This document shows, piece by piece, positions 7,601 through 16,166 of a stretch of 31,785 bases of DNA. A model generated the notes under the pieces. That model ran no database searches. It had not been told where the DNA came from and was given only the letters and a program-made list of their open reading frames with translations. Origin of the DNA: an uncultured Methylophilus sp. (lineage in GTDB: Bacteria > Pseudomonadota > Gammaproteobacteria > Burkholderiales > Methylophilaceae); assembly GCA_936943315.1 (NCBI GenBank), contig CAKZJM010000323.1:1-31785 (forward strand), written 5' to 3'. A program made the translations under genes and the position numbers. The number at the start of each line of letters is the position of its first letter. The first letter of the stretch is position 1.

Positions 7601-8255
7601 CACCTCTGCACCCTCTCAGCGTCCCGCCAAGCCAGCGTCCAGTCAGCGCTCCACGCTGGAGTTATTCCGCCATTTACGGCACGCCTGCATCACCATTTTT
7701 CATCCCGAAGACCAGAACTGCGAAGTCTTGACCCAGCAGCTACACCGGATTGGCTGCCAGACCGTCACCATGTGGCCACCCAGCCCGCAACTGCCTGCGG
7801 AAACAGAGCTGGTGATTTTCTTGCTGGATACCGAAGCCAGCGCTAAAAAGAAATTGCCCTGGCTGACCCCAGACTCGGCCATCCCGCTCATCGGCGTACT
7901 CGATTATGAAAACCCGACCACACTGGAGACGGCAACCGCACTCGGTTGCCATGGCATACTTGTGCGGCCGCTACAAGCCAAAGGCTTGCTCTCTACCGTC
8001 ATACTAACCATGCATCATTGCCAGCAACTGAAAACCTTACGCAAACGTAACCAGCGCCTGGAAGAAAAGCTGCAGGCAGCGGGCGAAATCAGTGCGGCAC
8101 AAGCGATGTTGGCGCATGCGCGCGGCATCAGTGCTACCGATGCTTACAAAATCCTGCGCGAACAGGCCATGCTCAAACGCGTGACGGTGGAAGACATTGC
8201 ACGCGCACTGTTGCAAACCGATGGTCTGCTGTCCAATCCAGCCAAACCCCGTTAA
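7593..8255 (+). CDS. amiR: Transcription antiterminator AmiR, ANTAR domain
   Basis: The 220-residue product has a pseudo-receiver N-terminal domain (about 25-135; the phosphorylation pocket is not conserved, as in AmiR) followed by a coiled coil (QLKTLRKRNQRLEEKLQ) and an ANTAR RNA-binding domain (AQAMLAHARGISATDAYKILREQAML through VTVEDIARALL). AmiR binds the amiE leader RNA and prevents early termination. The start is a TTG at 7593 that overlaps the end of amiC by eight bases, with CGGAG upstream; this overlap implies coupled synthesis, which suits a sensor-effector pair made in equal amounts. The likely target is the terminator at 5179-5221. Confidence 0.92.
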   Translation: MADTSAPSQRPAKPASSQRSTLELFRHLRHACITIFHPEDQNCEVLTQQLHRIGCQTVTMWPPSPQLPAETELVIFLLDTEASAKKKLPWLTPDSAIPLIGVLDYENPTTLETATALGCHGILVRPLQAKGLLSTVILTMHHCQQLKTLRKRNQRLEEKLQAAGEISAAQAMLAHARGISATDAYKILREQAMLKRVTVEDIARALLQTDGLLSNPAKPR

Positions 8256-8590
8256 GACAGCGACCGACCCGCTTAAACTGAGACTCTAATGTCCTCTGCA
8301 TCACTGCATCAGTGATGGACTGGGCTTGTATATTCTCATCAGCAATTGCATGATAGGAACACGGGGGAACTGACACATCAGATAAAGCTAAAACTCTATG
8401 AGAGGAAGCCACAATGAATGCCACTTTAGTTGTGATCAATACTAGCCAAACCAAGGCCTTCAAGAACTCAACAGTATGAAAAAACCTTGTTTATCGAATT
8501 TGGTAACAGAAACTTCACAAGTTAAACCCTGGTCAACGCAGCCAGCAATCGTTTTATCTTCCCAAAAATAAATTCACTTGGCCACACATC
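8256..8590. other. Intergenic stretch between amiR and the MOSC gene
   Basis: 335 bases without a convincing gene. A 7-bp hairpin CATCACT/AGTGATG (8299-8317) follows amiR by 43 bases and might end the operon, but has no U-tract. No clear promoter or Shine-Dalgarno sequence for the MOSC gene was seen. Confidence 0.5.
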
Positions 8591-9157
8591 ATGACCTCTG
8601 ACAGCTTGAGACAGTTGACGCAACATTTTAGCCAGCCCGGCCGACTGGAAGCCATTTATTTACGTCCGGGTAGAGCACAAGCTTGTTTGTTACAGGATCA
8701 AACAATCGCTATCGCCAATCTTGGCTTACAAGGAGATCGGGCCAGTTTACGCCCGTCCTCGCAGGCGAATGGCAGCAAACGGCAAGTGACTTTACTTCAA
8801 GCAGAGCATTTACCCGTGATTGCTGCGCTCACAGGCCGGGCTCAGGTTGATCCGGCGGTGCTGAGGCGTAATCTGATCGTCTCTGGACTTAACCTGCTGG
8901 CGGCAAAATCGTTGTTTAAAGATCAACCCATGCACCTGGCGATTGGAGAAGTGGTGCTGGAAATCACAGGGCCTTGTGAGCCTTGCTCACGCATGGAGCA
9001 AGTGCTAGGCACGGGTGGTTACAACGCGATGCGTGGTCACGGCGGAGCCACGGCACGCATTATATCGGTAGGCCTGCTGCGCAGTGGAGATCGCGTGAGA
9101 CTGGTGATGGTCAAGGGCGAAACCGAGATCCCTGTGCAATCCAGCCTGCCACTCTAG
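8591..9157 (+). CDS. MOSC domain-containing protein
   Basis: The 188-residue product is a stand-alone MOSC protein. MOSC domains bind molybdenum cofactor or carry sulfur in its maturation. Visible family features are GLQGDR (about 45-50), RNLIVSGLNL (about 98-107) and the conserved cysteine region ITGPCEPCSRME, followed by GHGG and a GD turn near the C-terminus. The ATG at 8591 has no good ribosome-binding site, but the family start region (leading into GRLEAIYLRPGR) supports it. It is convergent with the SMR exporter. The only molybdoenzyme in the window is the oxidoreductase at 20844-22970, which is too far away to argue for a direct partnership. Confidence 0.85.
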   Translation: MTSDSLRQLTQHFSQPGRLEAIYLRPGRAQACLLQDQTIAIANLGLQGDRASLRPSSQANGSKRQVTLLQAEHLPVIAALTGRAQVDPAVLRRNLIVSGLNLLAAKSLFKDQPMHLAIGEVVLEITGPCEPCSRMEQVLGTGGYNAMRGHGGATARIISVGLLRSGDRVRLVMVKGETEIPVQSSLPL

Positions 9158-9189
9158 CCGCCCTCTTCTTTCATGTCACGCCAACCCGG

Positions 9190-9507
9190 TTAACTGCTAG
9201 CCAGCTTCATCAGAATCAGGCCCATCACAATAAAAATGGCAGCGATTGCCCTCAGGCTCGTCATGGTTTCACCCAAGAACACGATGCCCGTGATGAACGC
9301 GCCCACCGCCCCAATACCCGTCCATATGATGTAGGCTGTCCCCATCGGGATGGTACGCATCGCCAGCGATAACAGCCAAAAGCTGCCGAGACCGGTGAGC
9401 AGGGTCATGACGGATGGCAGCAGGCGAGTGAAGCCCTCGGATTGTTTTAATACGTAAGCGAAAATGACTTCTAGAATGCCAGCGATGACAAGATAGGTCC
9501 AAGACAT
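9190..9507 (-). CDS. gdx: SMR-family exporter of the guanidinium (Gdx/SugE) subtype
   Basis: The 105-residue product has four predicted membrane helices and the small-multidrug-resistance fold; it works as a dual-topology dimer exchanging protons for substrate. Gdx-type features are Gly10, the proton-coupling Glu13, Ser42, Trp62 and the signature WTGIGAVG. At the position usually Trp16 in Gdx there is Phe16 (EVIF). Known of the subtype: it exports guanidinium. The gene has its own sigma70 promoter and a guanidine-II riboswitch in the leader, which strongly supports this substrate. GGAGG precedes the ATG by four bases. It is convergent with the MOSC gene. EmrE-like multidrug transport is less likely. 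Confidence 0.92.
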   Translation of the reverse strand: MSWTYLVIAGILEVIFAYVLKQSEGFTRLLPSVMTLLTGLGSFWLLSLAMRTIPMGTAYIIWTGIGAVGAFITGIVFLGETMTSLRAIAAIFIVMGLILMKLASS

Positions 9508-9526
9508 AAGCCCTCCATAAAGTAGG

Positions 9527-9570
9527 CCAGGCCGTCCTGGTATGGTTGAAAGTATGGGGTCGTCCCACAG
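9527..9570 (-). ncRNA. Guanidine-II (mini-ykkC) riboswitch upstream of the SMR exporter
   Basis: On the minus strand two short stem-loops carry the diagnostic ACGR loops. The first is GGG-ACGA-CCC (9566-9557) with an imperfect extension, the second CCAGG-ACGG-CCTGG (9540-9527), a perfect 5-bp stem. They are joined by a linker of ordinary length. The element starts at the predicted transcription start and ends 19 bases before the exporter ATG. CCATA in the linker could pair with TATGG next to the Shine-Dalgarno sequence, so control is probably at translation. Confidence 0.9.
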
Positions 9571-9575
9571 GCAGG

Positions 9576-9603
9576 ATTATAGCGGCGTGACTGAGGATGG
9601 CAA
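9576..9603 (-). promoter_or_regulatory. Sigma70 promoter of the SMR exporter
   Basis: Minus-strand TTGCCA (9603-9598), 16-base spacer, then a consensus TATAAT (9581-9576). The predicted start near 9569 falls at the 5' side of the first riboswitch hairpin, so the mRNA would begin with the aptamer. Confidence 0.8.
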
Positions 9604-9605
9604 GT

Positions 9606-9633
9606 GAGCCTCTACTCTCTGCGGTAGAGGCTC
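9606..9633 (-). terminator. Terminator after the TorF-like porin gene
   Basis: A perfect 10-bp stem GAGCCTCTAC/GTAGAGGCTC with an eight-base loop, starting 13 bases after the porin stop and ending just before the exporter promoter. No U-tract is present, but its placement separates the two transcripts. Confidence 0.7.
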
Positions 9634-9646
9634 AGTGATGCCAGAG

Positions 9647-10552
9647 TTAGAAAGTTCTGCCCAGGGTGAACACCATTCTGCTGTCATTGAGGTTCTTTAC
9701 TTCCAGTGAACCATCCGAGTTTGTACGGCCATTAAAGCTTGAACCACCGTAACCACCCCAGTATCCATTATTGCTGGCACCCACCCAGTAAGCACCCGCA
9801 TTCCAGCCTTCCGAACTGCCGATTTTGAAAGCCTTGCTCAGACCCACTTTCCAATCCATGTAGTCTGGATTAGTCTCATAAGTGCCAGGGGTACCATTGG
9901 CGTTTGGAAATCCGCTAGGCTGCAATTTTGCAGACACATCCATATGCCCCAAGTGGGCAACCAAGGTTAAATCCCACCAAGGCAATGGGTAAGCGGCATT
10001 CAACTCCAGATAGACTGAGCCTTTCGTGCTGCCGTCCCAGCCAGTGGCTTTTTCAGCGCCAAACCAGTTGGTGAGCGTGTAAGAGGCTTTGGCACTGATC
10101 CAGTCATATGACACACCGAAGTTAATTTCTGACGTGGTGAAACGATCACCGGACGGCTTGCCTTTATCTGTGGTTAATGCCTGGTATTTTCTCCAGGAGG
10201 CGCCAGGGTAAAAGTAATTGTAAACACCCACGCTGTATCCCAATTTTTCAACCGCAGCAATACTGCCGTTGAAGCCTGCATAGACGTCTATTTCGGTATT
10301 CGCATCAACATAGGTATTGGGTGTCACCCCCGAGCCCCAAACACCCGCATAGAAACCGCTGGAATGAGAAATATCAATCCCCCCTTGAACGGTAGGTTTG
10401 TGCCAGCTTTGAGAAATACCGCGTGAATAATAGTCGGTGACAAAAGCAATGTTGCTGGTGGCCGTCCAGGCAGACTCCGCAACATCCGCTGCAAATGCAG
10501 GTAATGAAACCATGGCCATGAATCCTGCAAAATATAATTTGGTTTGGTACAT
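9647..10552 (-). CDS. TorF-family putative outer-membrane porin
   Basis: The 301-residue product has a signal peptide (cleavage after LPAFA, before ADVAES) and a beta-barrel pattern of alternating residues with a terminal Phe (TLGRTF), as in proteins inserted by the BAM machinery. The N-terminal part (ATSNIAFVTDYYSRGISQS) is typical of the TorF / TIGR02001 family, whose substrates are mostly unknown. AGAGGA stands eight bases before the ATG. It lies on the same strand just after the guanidine operon, but a hairpin and a 121-bp gap separate it, so co-transcription is uncertain. A role as an outer-membrane entry route for guanidine or a related cation is possible but not shown. Confidence 0.8.
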   Translation of the reverse strand: MYQTKLYFAGFMAMVSLPAFAADVAESAWTATSNIAFVTDYYSRGISQSWHKPTVQGGIDISHSSGFYAGVWGSGVTPNTYVDANTEIDVYAGFNGSIAAVEKLGYSVGVYNYFYPGASWRKYQALTTDKGKPSGDRFTTSEINFGVSYDWISAKASYTLTNWFGAEKATGWDGSTKGSVYLELNAAYPLPWWDLTLVAHLGHMDVSAKLQPSGFPNANGTPGTYETNPDYMDWKVGLSKAFKIGSSEGWNAGAYWVGASNNGYWGGYGGSSFNGRTNSDGSLEVKNLNDSRMVFTLGRTF

Positions 10553-10646
10553 TTTTAGGTCCTCTCGTTAAAAAAATCGTTCGTTTTGGGCGCAACTTCC
10601 CCGTTAAACCCGCTAAGGTTTTTTTGAAAGTTGCTAGGAAAATTTC

Positions 10647-10669
10647 ACCGGGCTGCCGACAAGCCCGGT
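10647..10669 (-). terminator. Hairpin at the end of the guanidine operon
   Basis: An 8-bp stem ACCGGGCT/AGCCCGGT with a seven-base loop, starting four bases after the allophanate hydrolase stop. It is followed by GAAATTTTCC rather than a clean U-run, so it may be a leaky terminator or an mRNA 3'-end stabiliser. Confidence 0.6.
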
Positions 10670-10673
10670 AAAA

Positions 10674-12476
10674 CTAGTGGTGTTTCAAGTAATCCCGCCA
10701 TCCTGAAAACTGCGAGATTTGATCCGCAGTTTCCAAGGCGTAGTCCTCACAGATAAATCCGGTGACCCACGACCCATCCATCAGCTCAACCTTACCCAGC
10801 CCTAATGGCGCCGGAATGTCGTTGAGAAATGCGCCTAATTCTTGCGTCGGGATCTCCCAGATTTCCACCTCAAATGCGCGGCCATTGGTTGACACTCTTC
10901 TCAACCCTGGTCGCTTGGGCGGTGAGCCTGCTAAGGCATAGAAGTTGTAATGCGGTGAAGTGTGAGTTTTCTTGACCAGCTTTCCTCCTTTGTCCGTTAA
11001 TTGCCAATTCAAGGGCAAGCCCTCCAAATGTGCCCCGCATACCAAAATCTGTGATCTATCATTCCTGGCCGATGTCTTGGGGGCATCCGCCGTTAACGCG
11101 AACTCACCAATCAACGGTAATTTCGAGGTACGCTGAAAACAGTCTGCAACGCTCAGAAGATATTGGTCGGTGAATGCGCGTCCAAAAAAAGTCACGCCAG
11201 AAGGGAGACCATGACGCATAAAACCAGCGGGAACAGCGACCGCAGCGTAATCAAGGAGATTCATGAAATTGGTATATGTACCCAAATCAGAATTCCGTTT
11301 CACTGGCTCTGCTTCTAATTCAGCCAGCGTGACTGGGCGGGGATAGGCAGGTGTGATGATGAAATCCAGCTCAGCAAGCACCTCGTCCGCCTTGACTTTA
11401 AGCGCTTGCAATGTGTATTGCGCCTCAAATGCTTGCACCGCCGTTGCAGAAGGCGCTTTTTGAAGCACGTCTTTGATCACAGGCAGTACGGCTTCAGGAT
11501 GATGCTCAATGAGATCCCCCGCGACAGTGTATCTTTCAGCCACCCACGGACCTTCGTACAGCAGCTTGGCCGCCTCCAGGAATGGGCTAAAGTCGATTTC
11601 AATGGCTATCCCACCCATGCTCTTGAGGTGAGTAACCGCTGTTTGAAAGATTGCTTCGCTTTCTGTACATCCTAAAAATGTCAATTGCTTGGGAACCCCA
11701 AATTTGAATCCAGGGACGGGCGCACCAAATGACCTGGCTGTGTTCCATCCAACATTCGCGCGACTGTAGCCATCGCTGGGGTCTTTACGGGCAGTCAGTG
11801 CTAACAGACGACTCGCCTCAGAGGCCGTCGCGGTGAAGAAGGTCGTGCAATCAAGCGTGCGGCATGCTGGCACCACACCCGCCGTTGAAATGAGGCCCTT
11901 GGTCGCCTTTAACCCAATCAGGTTGTTGAGTGCTGCCGGAACACGCCCGCTACCCGCAGTATCCGTCCCCAGGGCAAAGGAGGTGATGCCCAAGGCAACG
12001 GCCAGAGAAGAGCCGGCACTTGAGCCGCCACTGGGGTATTCTGGCAGCACACTGTTGCGGCAAATCCCATAGGGGGACCGGGTGCCGTTGAGCCCGGTAG
12101 CAAACTGGTCAAGGTTGGTTTTACCCAGTGGCACCGCCCCCAGCGCGATGAGTTGCTCAACGATTGTGGCATGGGTAGCCGGCACATAACTAAACGCCGG
12201 GCATGCCGCCGTTGTCGGCACCCCTGCTAAGTCAATGTTATCCTTGATGGCAAAAGGCACACCAAACAGCGGTAAATTTTCAGCGCCTGTCGTTTCCAAA
12301 TGTGACAGGTAGGGCTCCAATTCCTCCTCGGTGAGAATATGGATGAACATGTGATATTCGGGATTTAACTGGAGGGCTCTCTCCCGCAGCGCGCGTATGA
12401 GTTCACGCGGTGAAAACGCCTTGTTTGCATAGGCATTGTTGAGGGCATCCAATTGCAGGTGATATGGGTGTTTCAT
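10674..12476 (-). CDS. atzF: Allophanate hydrolase
   Basis: The 600-residue product hydrolyses allophanate to two ammonia and two CO2, the last step of urea or guanidine breakdown by the carboxylase route. The N-terminal amidase-signature domain holds the Ser-cisSer-Lys triad: Lys78 (AIKDN), Ser152 (YPSGGSSAGSS) and the nucleophile Ser176 (TDTAGSGR). The C-terminal domain (about 470-600) is the AtzF/DUR1 type. Length fits stand-alone bacterial enzymes. AAGGACG precedes the ATG, and the gene starts 11 bases after the carboxylase stop, so the two are one transcription unit. The DUF1989 genes and riboswitches upstream point to guanidine, not urea, as the pathway's entry substrate. Confidence 0.93.
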   Translation of the reverse strand: MKHPYHLQLDALNNAYANKAFSPRELIRALRERALQLNPEYHMFIHILTEEELEPYLSHLETTGAENLPLFGVPFAIKDNIDLAGVPTTAACPAFSYVPATHATIVEQLIALGAVPLGKTNLDQFATGLNGTRSPYGICRNSVLPEYPSGGSSAGSSLAVALGITSFALGTDTAGSGRVPAALNNLIGLKATKGLISTAGVVPACRTLDCTTFFTATASEASRLLALTARKDPSDGYSRANVGWNTARSFGAPVPGFKFGVPKQLTFLGCTESEAIFQTAVTHLKSMGGIAIEIDFSPFLEAAKLLYEGPWVAERYTVAGDLIEHHPEAVLPVIKDVLQKAPSATAVQAFEAQYTLQALKVKADEVLAELDFIITPAYPRPVTLAELEAEPVKRNSDLGTYTNFMNLLDYAAVAVPAGFMRHGLPSGVTFFGRAFTDQYLLSVADCFQRTSKLPLIGEFALTADAPKTSARNDRSQILVCGAHLEGLPLNWQLTDKGGKLVKKTHTSPHYNFYALAGSPPKRPGLRRVSTNGRAFEVEIWEIPTQELGAFLNDIPAPLGLGKVELMDGSWVTGFICEDYALETADQISQFSGWRDYLKHH

Positions 12477-12487
12477 TTCAACGTCCT

Positions 12488-15400
12488 TTAAGCTTCGTTA
12501 ATCACAACCACGCACTGACCAGCTTTCACTGGTGAGCCAGGAGAGACGCGGATCTCGGCCACTTCGCCGTCGGCAGGCGCCTGGATATCAATCTCCATTT
12601 TCATGGACTCAAGAATGACCAGAGATTCGCCTACTTTCACCTTCTGGCCGACTTCAACAACCACTTGCCATAAATTGCCAGCAATGTGGCTTTCTACGCC
12701 AAGCTGCCCTGCTGCCAAAGTGGACGCGTCAGCCTCGATCACGGAAGCCTCATCGCTCTCGAAATTGGCCTGCCCTGTGTCAATCCAGCGTTGCCGCTCG
12801 GCATCGAATGCTGTTTTTTGATGGGCTCTGAACGCTTGAATGGATGCAGACTCCTGCGCCAGAAAGGACTGATATTCAGCCAGGTTTAAGCTGGTTTGTT
12901 CTATCCTTAATGGGTAGCGGCCAAGTGGAAAATCGCGGCGGATGACCAGCAACTCTTCTGCCGAAACGGGATAAAAACGAATCTGGTCAAAGAAATTCAA
13001 TAACCATGGTTTACCTTCAAAGTCTGCGACTTTTTTATAGCGACTCCACATCTGCAGTGTGCGCCCCACAAACTGGTATCCGCCCGGCCCCTCCATGCCA
13101 TACACGCACATATATGCCCCGCCTATGCCGACTGAATTCTCAGCCGTCCAGGTTCTGGCCGGGTTGTATTTTGTGGTGACTAATCTGTGACGGGGATCCA
13201 ACGGCGTGGCGACGGGTGCGCCCAGGTACACGTCGCCCAGGCCCATCACCAGGTAGCTGGCTTCAAACACGATGTCCTGTACTTTTTGAATATCCGGTAA
13301 TTCATTGATGCGCCGGATAAACTCAAGGTTACTCGGACACCAGGGCGCGTCTTTGCGTACCGTGGTCATGTATTTTTCAATCGCCAGTTGGCACGCTGGA
13401 TCATCCCAGGACAAGGGCAGGTGCACCACTCTGGAAGGCACGGTAATGTCCTGCGTAGTGCTCACCTCACCCCAAACGGCTTGAATCAAGCCAAGTAAAT
13501 TCTCCAAGGGAAGCTTTTCGGGTTGATAGTGCACTTGCAGGGAGCGTATGCCGGGCGTGAGGTCAATAATGCCTGCCGGATTGTTGTGTTGAATGGCTTG
13601 CATCAATGCGTGGGCTTTGAAGCGAAGCACCAGATCCAGCTCAGGCGCACCGATCTCTAGCAACAAGTGCGTATCGCCGGAAAGTCTTGCCACCAGCCTG
13701 GAATCGTTCTCCCCAACATCAAGCACGATAGGGGTTTGCAGCGCCGTGGGTTGCAGCGCCGTGGGTTGCCACTGTGACGGTATTGGTTGCAGGGATGTGA
13801 TTTGTTGCTGTTGTTGCTTGAAAGCCGCTCTTGCAGTTTGGATGGTGACCGGGATAAAGCGCACTTTATCGCCTGCCTTCAATTGCCCTAAATGCCACAA
13901 ATCCGCTTCTATGATGGTCACTGGACAGACGAACCCACCCAGACTTGGCCCGTCAGGCCCAAGAATCACAGGCATGTCACCGGTAAAATCGACTGCACCA
14001 ATCGCATAGGGATTGTCATGAATATTAGAGGGATGCAACCCTGCTTCGCCGCCACTCTCCCTCACCCACTCCGGTTTCGGCCCGACCAGTCTCACCCCGG
14101 TTCTGCTGGAGTTAAAATGCACCTCCCACGCCGTGTTCAAAAACGTTTCGATATACGCTTGAGTGAAATATTCAGGAGCGCCATGCGGGCCATAAATGAC
14201 CCGGATCTCTCTGGTTTCAGAAAGGGCGGGATAGTTACCGGCAGGCAGTGCAACCCCTGAAGAAGTATCCTCCAGTGTGGGCATATGAATGACATCACCC
14301 GCTCTCAACGCCCGGCCGGCATGACCGCCAAATTGCCCCAGTGTAAAGGTGCTTTGGCTGCCCAAATACTCTGGAATCTCCAGTCCACCCCTGAACAGCA
14401 CATAGCTTCGAGCGCCTTTATCAGCGATTTTGCCCAAGGCTAAGGTGGAACCCGCCTGAATGTGCAGGGTGACATGTTGTGGCGCTGGCGCGCCATCCAC
14501 TTTGATCGGGATGTTTGCACCTGTAATCGCAACGACCGCATCGGTATTGAAACGCAAGGTAGGACCACTCATGGTGACTTCAAGCCCGGCGGCACTTTCC
14601 GGGTTACCAAGCAAACGGTTACCCAAACGGAAAGCCAGGCTATCCATCGGGCCTGAGGGCGGAACCCCTACTGCCCAATACCCCTGTCGACCCGGATAAT
14701 CCTGAATGGTGGTTTGGGTGCCAGGCACCAGCACCTCAAAAGTCTCAGCGCTGTACACCAAATTCTCAAGGCAGCGCGTCCAAGGGTGGCCCTCAGAAAA
14801 TGGCCGATCTGCCAGTATTTGCCTGAGATAGCCACGGTTAGTCTCAACACCATAAAGCACAGTCTGTTTGAGCGCGGAATCCAGCTGCTTTCTGCAGTCC
14901 TCTCGGGTCTCTGACCATGTAATGACTTTTGCAATCATGGGGTCAAAGTACGGCGGGATTTCACAGCCCGCCTCCACCCAGGTGTCTATGCGTAATGCTT
15001 TGCCATCCGCTTTTGGGAAGGCAACATTGGTCAGCAAGCCAGGGCTAGGCTGAAAATCCTTGCCGGGATCTTCTGCATACACACGCGCTTGTATGGCATG
15101 CCCGTGGGGTTGCAATGTGCGGCGAATGTCTGACAAAGGGGCTAAGTCGCCCGCAGCCAATTCAATCATCCACCGAACCAGGTCAACACCCCACACTTGC
15201 TCGGTGACGCCATGCTCGACCTGTAAACGGGTGTTGACCTCGAGGAAGTAAAACTGCTCGGCAACACTGTCGTAGACAAACTCCACGGTGCCAGCACTGC
15301 GGTAATTCACCGCTTTGGCCAATTGAATCGCCGCATCACAGAGCGCTTGCGCCATGCCCTCTGGCAGGTTGGGCGCAGGGGTTTCTTCCAGGACTTTTTG

Positions 15401-16102
15401 ATTTCTGCGCTGGACAGAGCAATCACGCACCCCCAGGGCGATCACATCACCCTGACCATCGCCAAACACCTGCACTTCCAGGTGCCTTGCGCGTTCGATG
15501 TACTTTTCAATAAAGACGCCTGAGTCACTAAAGTTGTTCTGGCCCAAGCGTCTGACTGCTTCAAAAGCGTCAGTCAGGTCGCTTTCGTTCCAGCACACTC
15601 TCATGCCGATCCCCCCTCCGCCCGCGGTACTTTTCAGCATGACGGGATACCCCACCTGCTTTGCGGCAGCGGTAGCATCCTCAACCGTGTCCAAGAGTTC
15701 GGTGCCTTCCAGCATGGGCACTTGATGCGCTTTTGCAATGGCTCTGGCAGTGTGCTTAAGACCGAAAACCCTTAACTGTTCAGGGGTTGGGCCCACAAAG
15801 GCGATGCCTGCTTTTTCGCAAGCTTCTGCGAAGGCTGCATTCTCAGATAAAAATCCATACCCCGGATGAATCGCCGTCGCGCCTGTGGATTTGGCGATTT
15901 CAAGTATCCGCTCTACATGCAGGTAAGTGTTTGCAGCGGGTCCCTCGCCGAGGCTGATGGCTTGGTCAGCCTGCTGAATATGTAAACTGGCAATGTCCGA
16001 CTCTGAGTAAACAGCCACCCCTTTCACGTTCAGGGTTTTCAGGGTGCGGAGAATGCGGCAAGCAATCGCCCCTCGATTTGCAATAAGTAGTGTATTGAAC
16101 AT
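12488..16102 (-). CDS. Biotin-dependent guanidine carboxylase (urea carboxylase family)
   Basis: The 1204-residue product carboxylates guanidine (or urea) using ATP and bicarbonate. Domains in order are: biotin carboxylase with the ATP-grasp glycine loop STAGGGGIGM (158-167) and EVNTRLQVEHGVTE (288-301); a carboxyltransferase made of an AHS2/KipA part (from about 465, QDYPGRQGYWAVGVPPSGPMDS region) and an AHS1/KipI part (about 790-1060, with GGAYMCVYGMEGPGGYQFVG); and a C-terminal biotinyl domain with Lys1168 in ESMKMEI. Annotation pipelines will call it urea carboxylase. The two DUF1989 genes upstream and the guanidine aptamers both at the operon head and directly before this gene make guanidine the likelier substrate. 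The Shine-Dalgarno sequence is poor, leaving room for riboswitch control. Confidence 0.9.
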   Translation of the reverse strand: MFNTLLIANRGAIACRILRTLKTLNVKGVAVYSESDIASLHIQQADQAISLGEGPAANTYLHVERILEIAKSTGATAIHPGYGFLSENAAFAEACEKAGIAFVGPTPEQLRVFGLKHTARAIAKAHQVPMLEGTELLDTVEDATAAAKQVGYPVMLKSTAGGGGIGMRVCWNESDLTDAFEAVRRLGQNNFSDSGVFIEKYIERARHLEVQVFGDGQGDVIALGVRDCSVQRRNQKVLEETPAPNLPEGMAQALCDAAIQLAKAVNYRSAGTVEFVYDSVAEQFYFLEVNTRLQVEHGVTEQVWGVDLVRWMIELAAGDLAPLSDIRRTLQPHGHAIQARVYAEDPGKDFQPSPGLLTNVAFPKADGKALRIDTWVEAGCEIPPYFDPMIAKVITWSETREDCRKQLDSALKQTVLYGVETNRGYLRQILADRPFSEGHPWTRCLENLVYSAETFEVLVPGTQTTIQDYPGRQGYWAVGVPPSGPMDSLAFRLGNRLLGNPESAAGLEVTMSGPTLRFNTDAVVAITGANIPIKVDGAPAPQHVTLHIQAGSTLALGKIADKGARSYVLFRGGLEIPEYLGSQSTFTLGQFGGHAGRALRAGDVIHMPTLEDTSSGVALPAGNYPALSETREIRVIYGPHGAPEYFTQAYIETFLNTAWEVHFNSSRTGVRLVGPKPEWVRESGGEAGLHPSNIHDNPYAIGAVDFTGDMPVILGPDGPSLGGFVCPVTIIEADLWHLGQLKAGDKVRFIPVTIQTARAAFKQQQQQITSLQPIPSQWQPTALQPTALQTPIVLDVGENDSRLVARLSGDTHLLLEIGAPELDLVLRFKAHALMQAIQHNNPAGIIDLTPGIRSLQVHYQPEKLPLENLLGLIQAVWGEVSTTQDITVPSRVVHLPLSWDDPACQLAIEKYMTTVRKDAPWCPSNLEFIRRINELPDIQKVQDIVFEASYLVMGLGDVYLGAPVATPLDPRHRLVTTKYNPARTWTAENSVGIGGAYMCVYGMEGPGGYQFVGRTLQMWSRYKKVADFEGKPWLLNFFDQIRFYPVSAEELLVIRRDFPLGRYPLRIEQTSLNLAEYQSFLAQESASIQAFRAHQKTAFDAERQRWIDTGQANFESDEASVIEADASTLAAGQLGVESHIAGNLWQVVVEVGQKVKVGESLVILESMKMEIDIQAPADGEVAEIRVSPGSPVKAGQCVVVINEA

Positions 16103-16120
16103 ACCAATGATTTTCTGAGG

Positions 16121-16166
16121 GCGGGTCGTCCCGCGTATACGAAACCGCGCTGAGGTCGTCCACAGC
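16121..16166 (-). ncRNA. Internal guanidine-II (mini-ykkC) riboswitch before the carboxylase gene
   Basis: Minus strand, inside the operon: hairpin one is GCTGTGG-ACGA-CCTCAGC (16166-16149), a 7-bp stem with one U-U mismatch; hairpin two is GCGGG-ACGA-CCCGC (16134-16121), a perfect 5-bp stem; a 14-base linker joins them. Both loops are the ACGA required of the guanidine-II class. The element ends 18 bases before the carboxylase ATG, so it most likely controls translation. Confidence 0.88.

Noticed and set aside
6992..7603. 203-codon minus-strand frame opposite amiC
   Set aside because: Opposite-strand shadow of amiC; no motif and no ribosome-binding site.
12488..16102. Plain urea carboxylase annotation
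   Set aside because: The adjacent DUF1989 pair and the guanidine aptamers before and within the operon favour guanidine. An Asp/Asn difference reported in the carboxyltransferase site would help settle it, but I could not align it here.
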